A stretch of 7,642 bases of DNA from a bacterium (GTDB taxonomy: Bacteria > CSSED10-310 > JAJRTK01), in NCBI GenBank assembly GCA_024278345.1, contig JAJRTK010000031.1, positions 1-7,642 on the forward strand, in the 5' to 3' direction. Each line of letters starts with the position of its first letter. Position 1 is the first letter of the stretch. Position numbers and translations under genes: made by a program. Positions 7,572 through 7,642 of this stretch are shown one piece after another. The notes under the pieces are model-generated. The model saw only the letters and a list, made by a program, of their open reading frames with translations, made no database searches and had not been told where the DNA came from.

Positions 7572-7597
7572 TCCCGTTGCAACGAAGGGCAACGGGA
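7572..7597. repeat. Perfect 9-bp hairpin with 8-nt loop
   Basis: TCCCGTTGC (7572-7580) pairs with GCAACGGGA (7589-7597) across the loop AACGAAGG. The self-complementary GGGATCCC (7594-7601) overlaps its right arm. It is the third member of the cluster. Confidence 0.75.
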
Positions 7598-7642
7598 TCC
7601 CTGCCCACATTCATGTACGACGCGTTGCGTCTTGGTTTTGGC

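Larger units (their letters stand above)
7283..7642. other. Gene-free leader region upstream of the competence operon
   Basis: About 360 bp with no convincing gene on either strand. Open frames here are products of high G+C and palindromes. The right half is packed with hairpins (7506-7524, 7531-7547, 7572-7597, 7619-7631). The left half (7283-7500) should hold the operon promoter. The only candidate I see on the minus strand is TTGTCC near 7430 with TTTATC near 7400, spaced about 19 bp and poorly matched, so I do not call it. Confidence 0.55.

Noticed and set aside
7279-7614. Minus-strand frame of 111 codons through the hairpin cluster
   Set aside because: The translation is Arg/Pro/Gly-rich and generated by palindromes. 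It has no Shine-Dalgarno of note and overlaps the start of the better-supported small membrane gene. Such frames are often mis-annotated in palindromic repeats.
7619-7638. GACGC-GTT-GCGTC followed by TTGGTTTT, possible plus-strand terminator
   Set aside because: The stem is only five pairs, the T tract is broken by GG, and there is no plus-strand gene for it to end in the visible sequence.

Overview
The window carries four protein-coding regions, all on the minus strand, so in transcription order it reads from the right edge to the left. The base composition is high G+C. Starts are often non-ATG (one TTG, one GTG), each with a strong GGAGG Shine-Dalgarno. The large secreted protein joins a PPDTTGDVGPNHY-type beta domain to carboxypeptidase-regulatory-like repeats and a choice-of-anchor-J-like module. 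These traits suggest a Gram-negative-type environmental bacterium such as an Acidobacteriota (Thermoanaerobaculia-like) lineage. That assignment is inferred from protein style only; no phylogenetic marker is present.

Right to left: (1) 7283-7642 has no supported gene and holds a tight cluster of GC-rich perfect hairpins that looks like a dispersed intergenic repeat. (2) 7031-7282 encodes an 83-residue single-pass membrane protein of unknown function. Its stop overlaps the TTG start of the next gene. (3) 3813-7034 encodes a long (1073 aa) ComEC/Rec2-family DNA-uptake channel. (4) 2818-3804 encodes a membrane-anchored ComEA-like DNA-binding protein. Genes 2-4 are packed as one operon (TTGA overlap, then an 8-nt gap or a GTGA overlap). 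(5) 2493-2817 is intergenic, with a strong hairpin and a repeated small inverted motif. (6) 1-2492 is the 5' 830 codons of a secreted multidomain protein that runs off the left edge.

How the genes work together: ComEA would bind double-stranded DNA on the outer face of the inner membrane and hand it to ComEC, which passes one strand into the cytoplasm. Two things are unusual. First, ComEA carries three complete tandem helix-hairpin-helix domains instead of one. Second, the C-terminal metallo-beta-lactamase-like domain of ComEC has lost every recognisable metal-binding histidine (HxDxDH is replaced by N-L-S-P-D-N, and PHHG by PSGG) and is interrupted by two inserted transmembrane helices. The channel core motifs look intact. 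The combination suggests a DNA-uptake machine whose ComEC no longer has nuclease activity of its own and whose receptor has gained extra DNA-binding units. This is the best candidate in the window for something not previously described.
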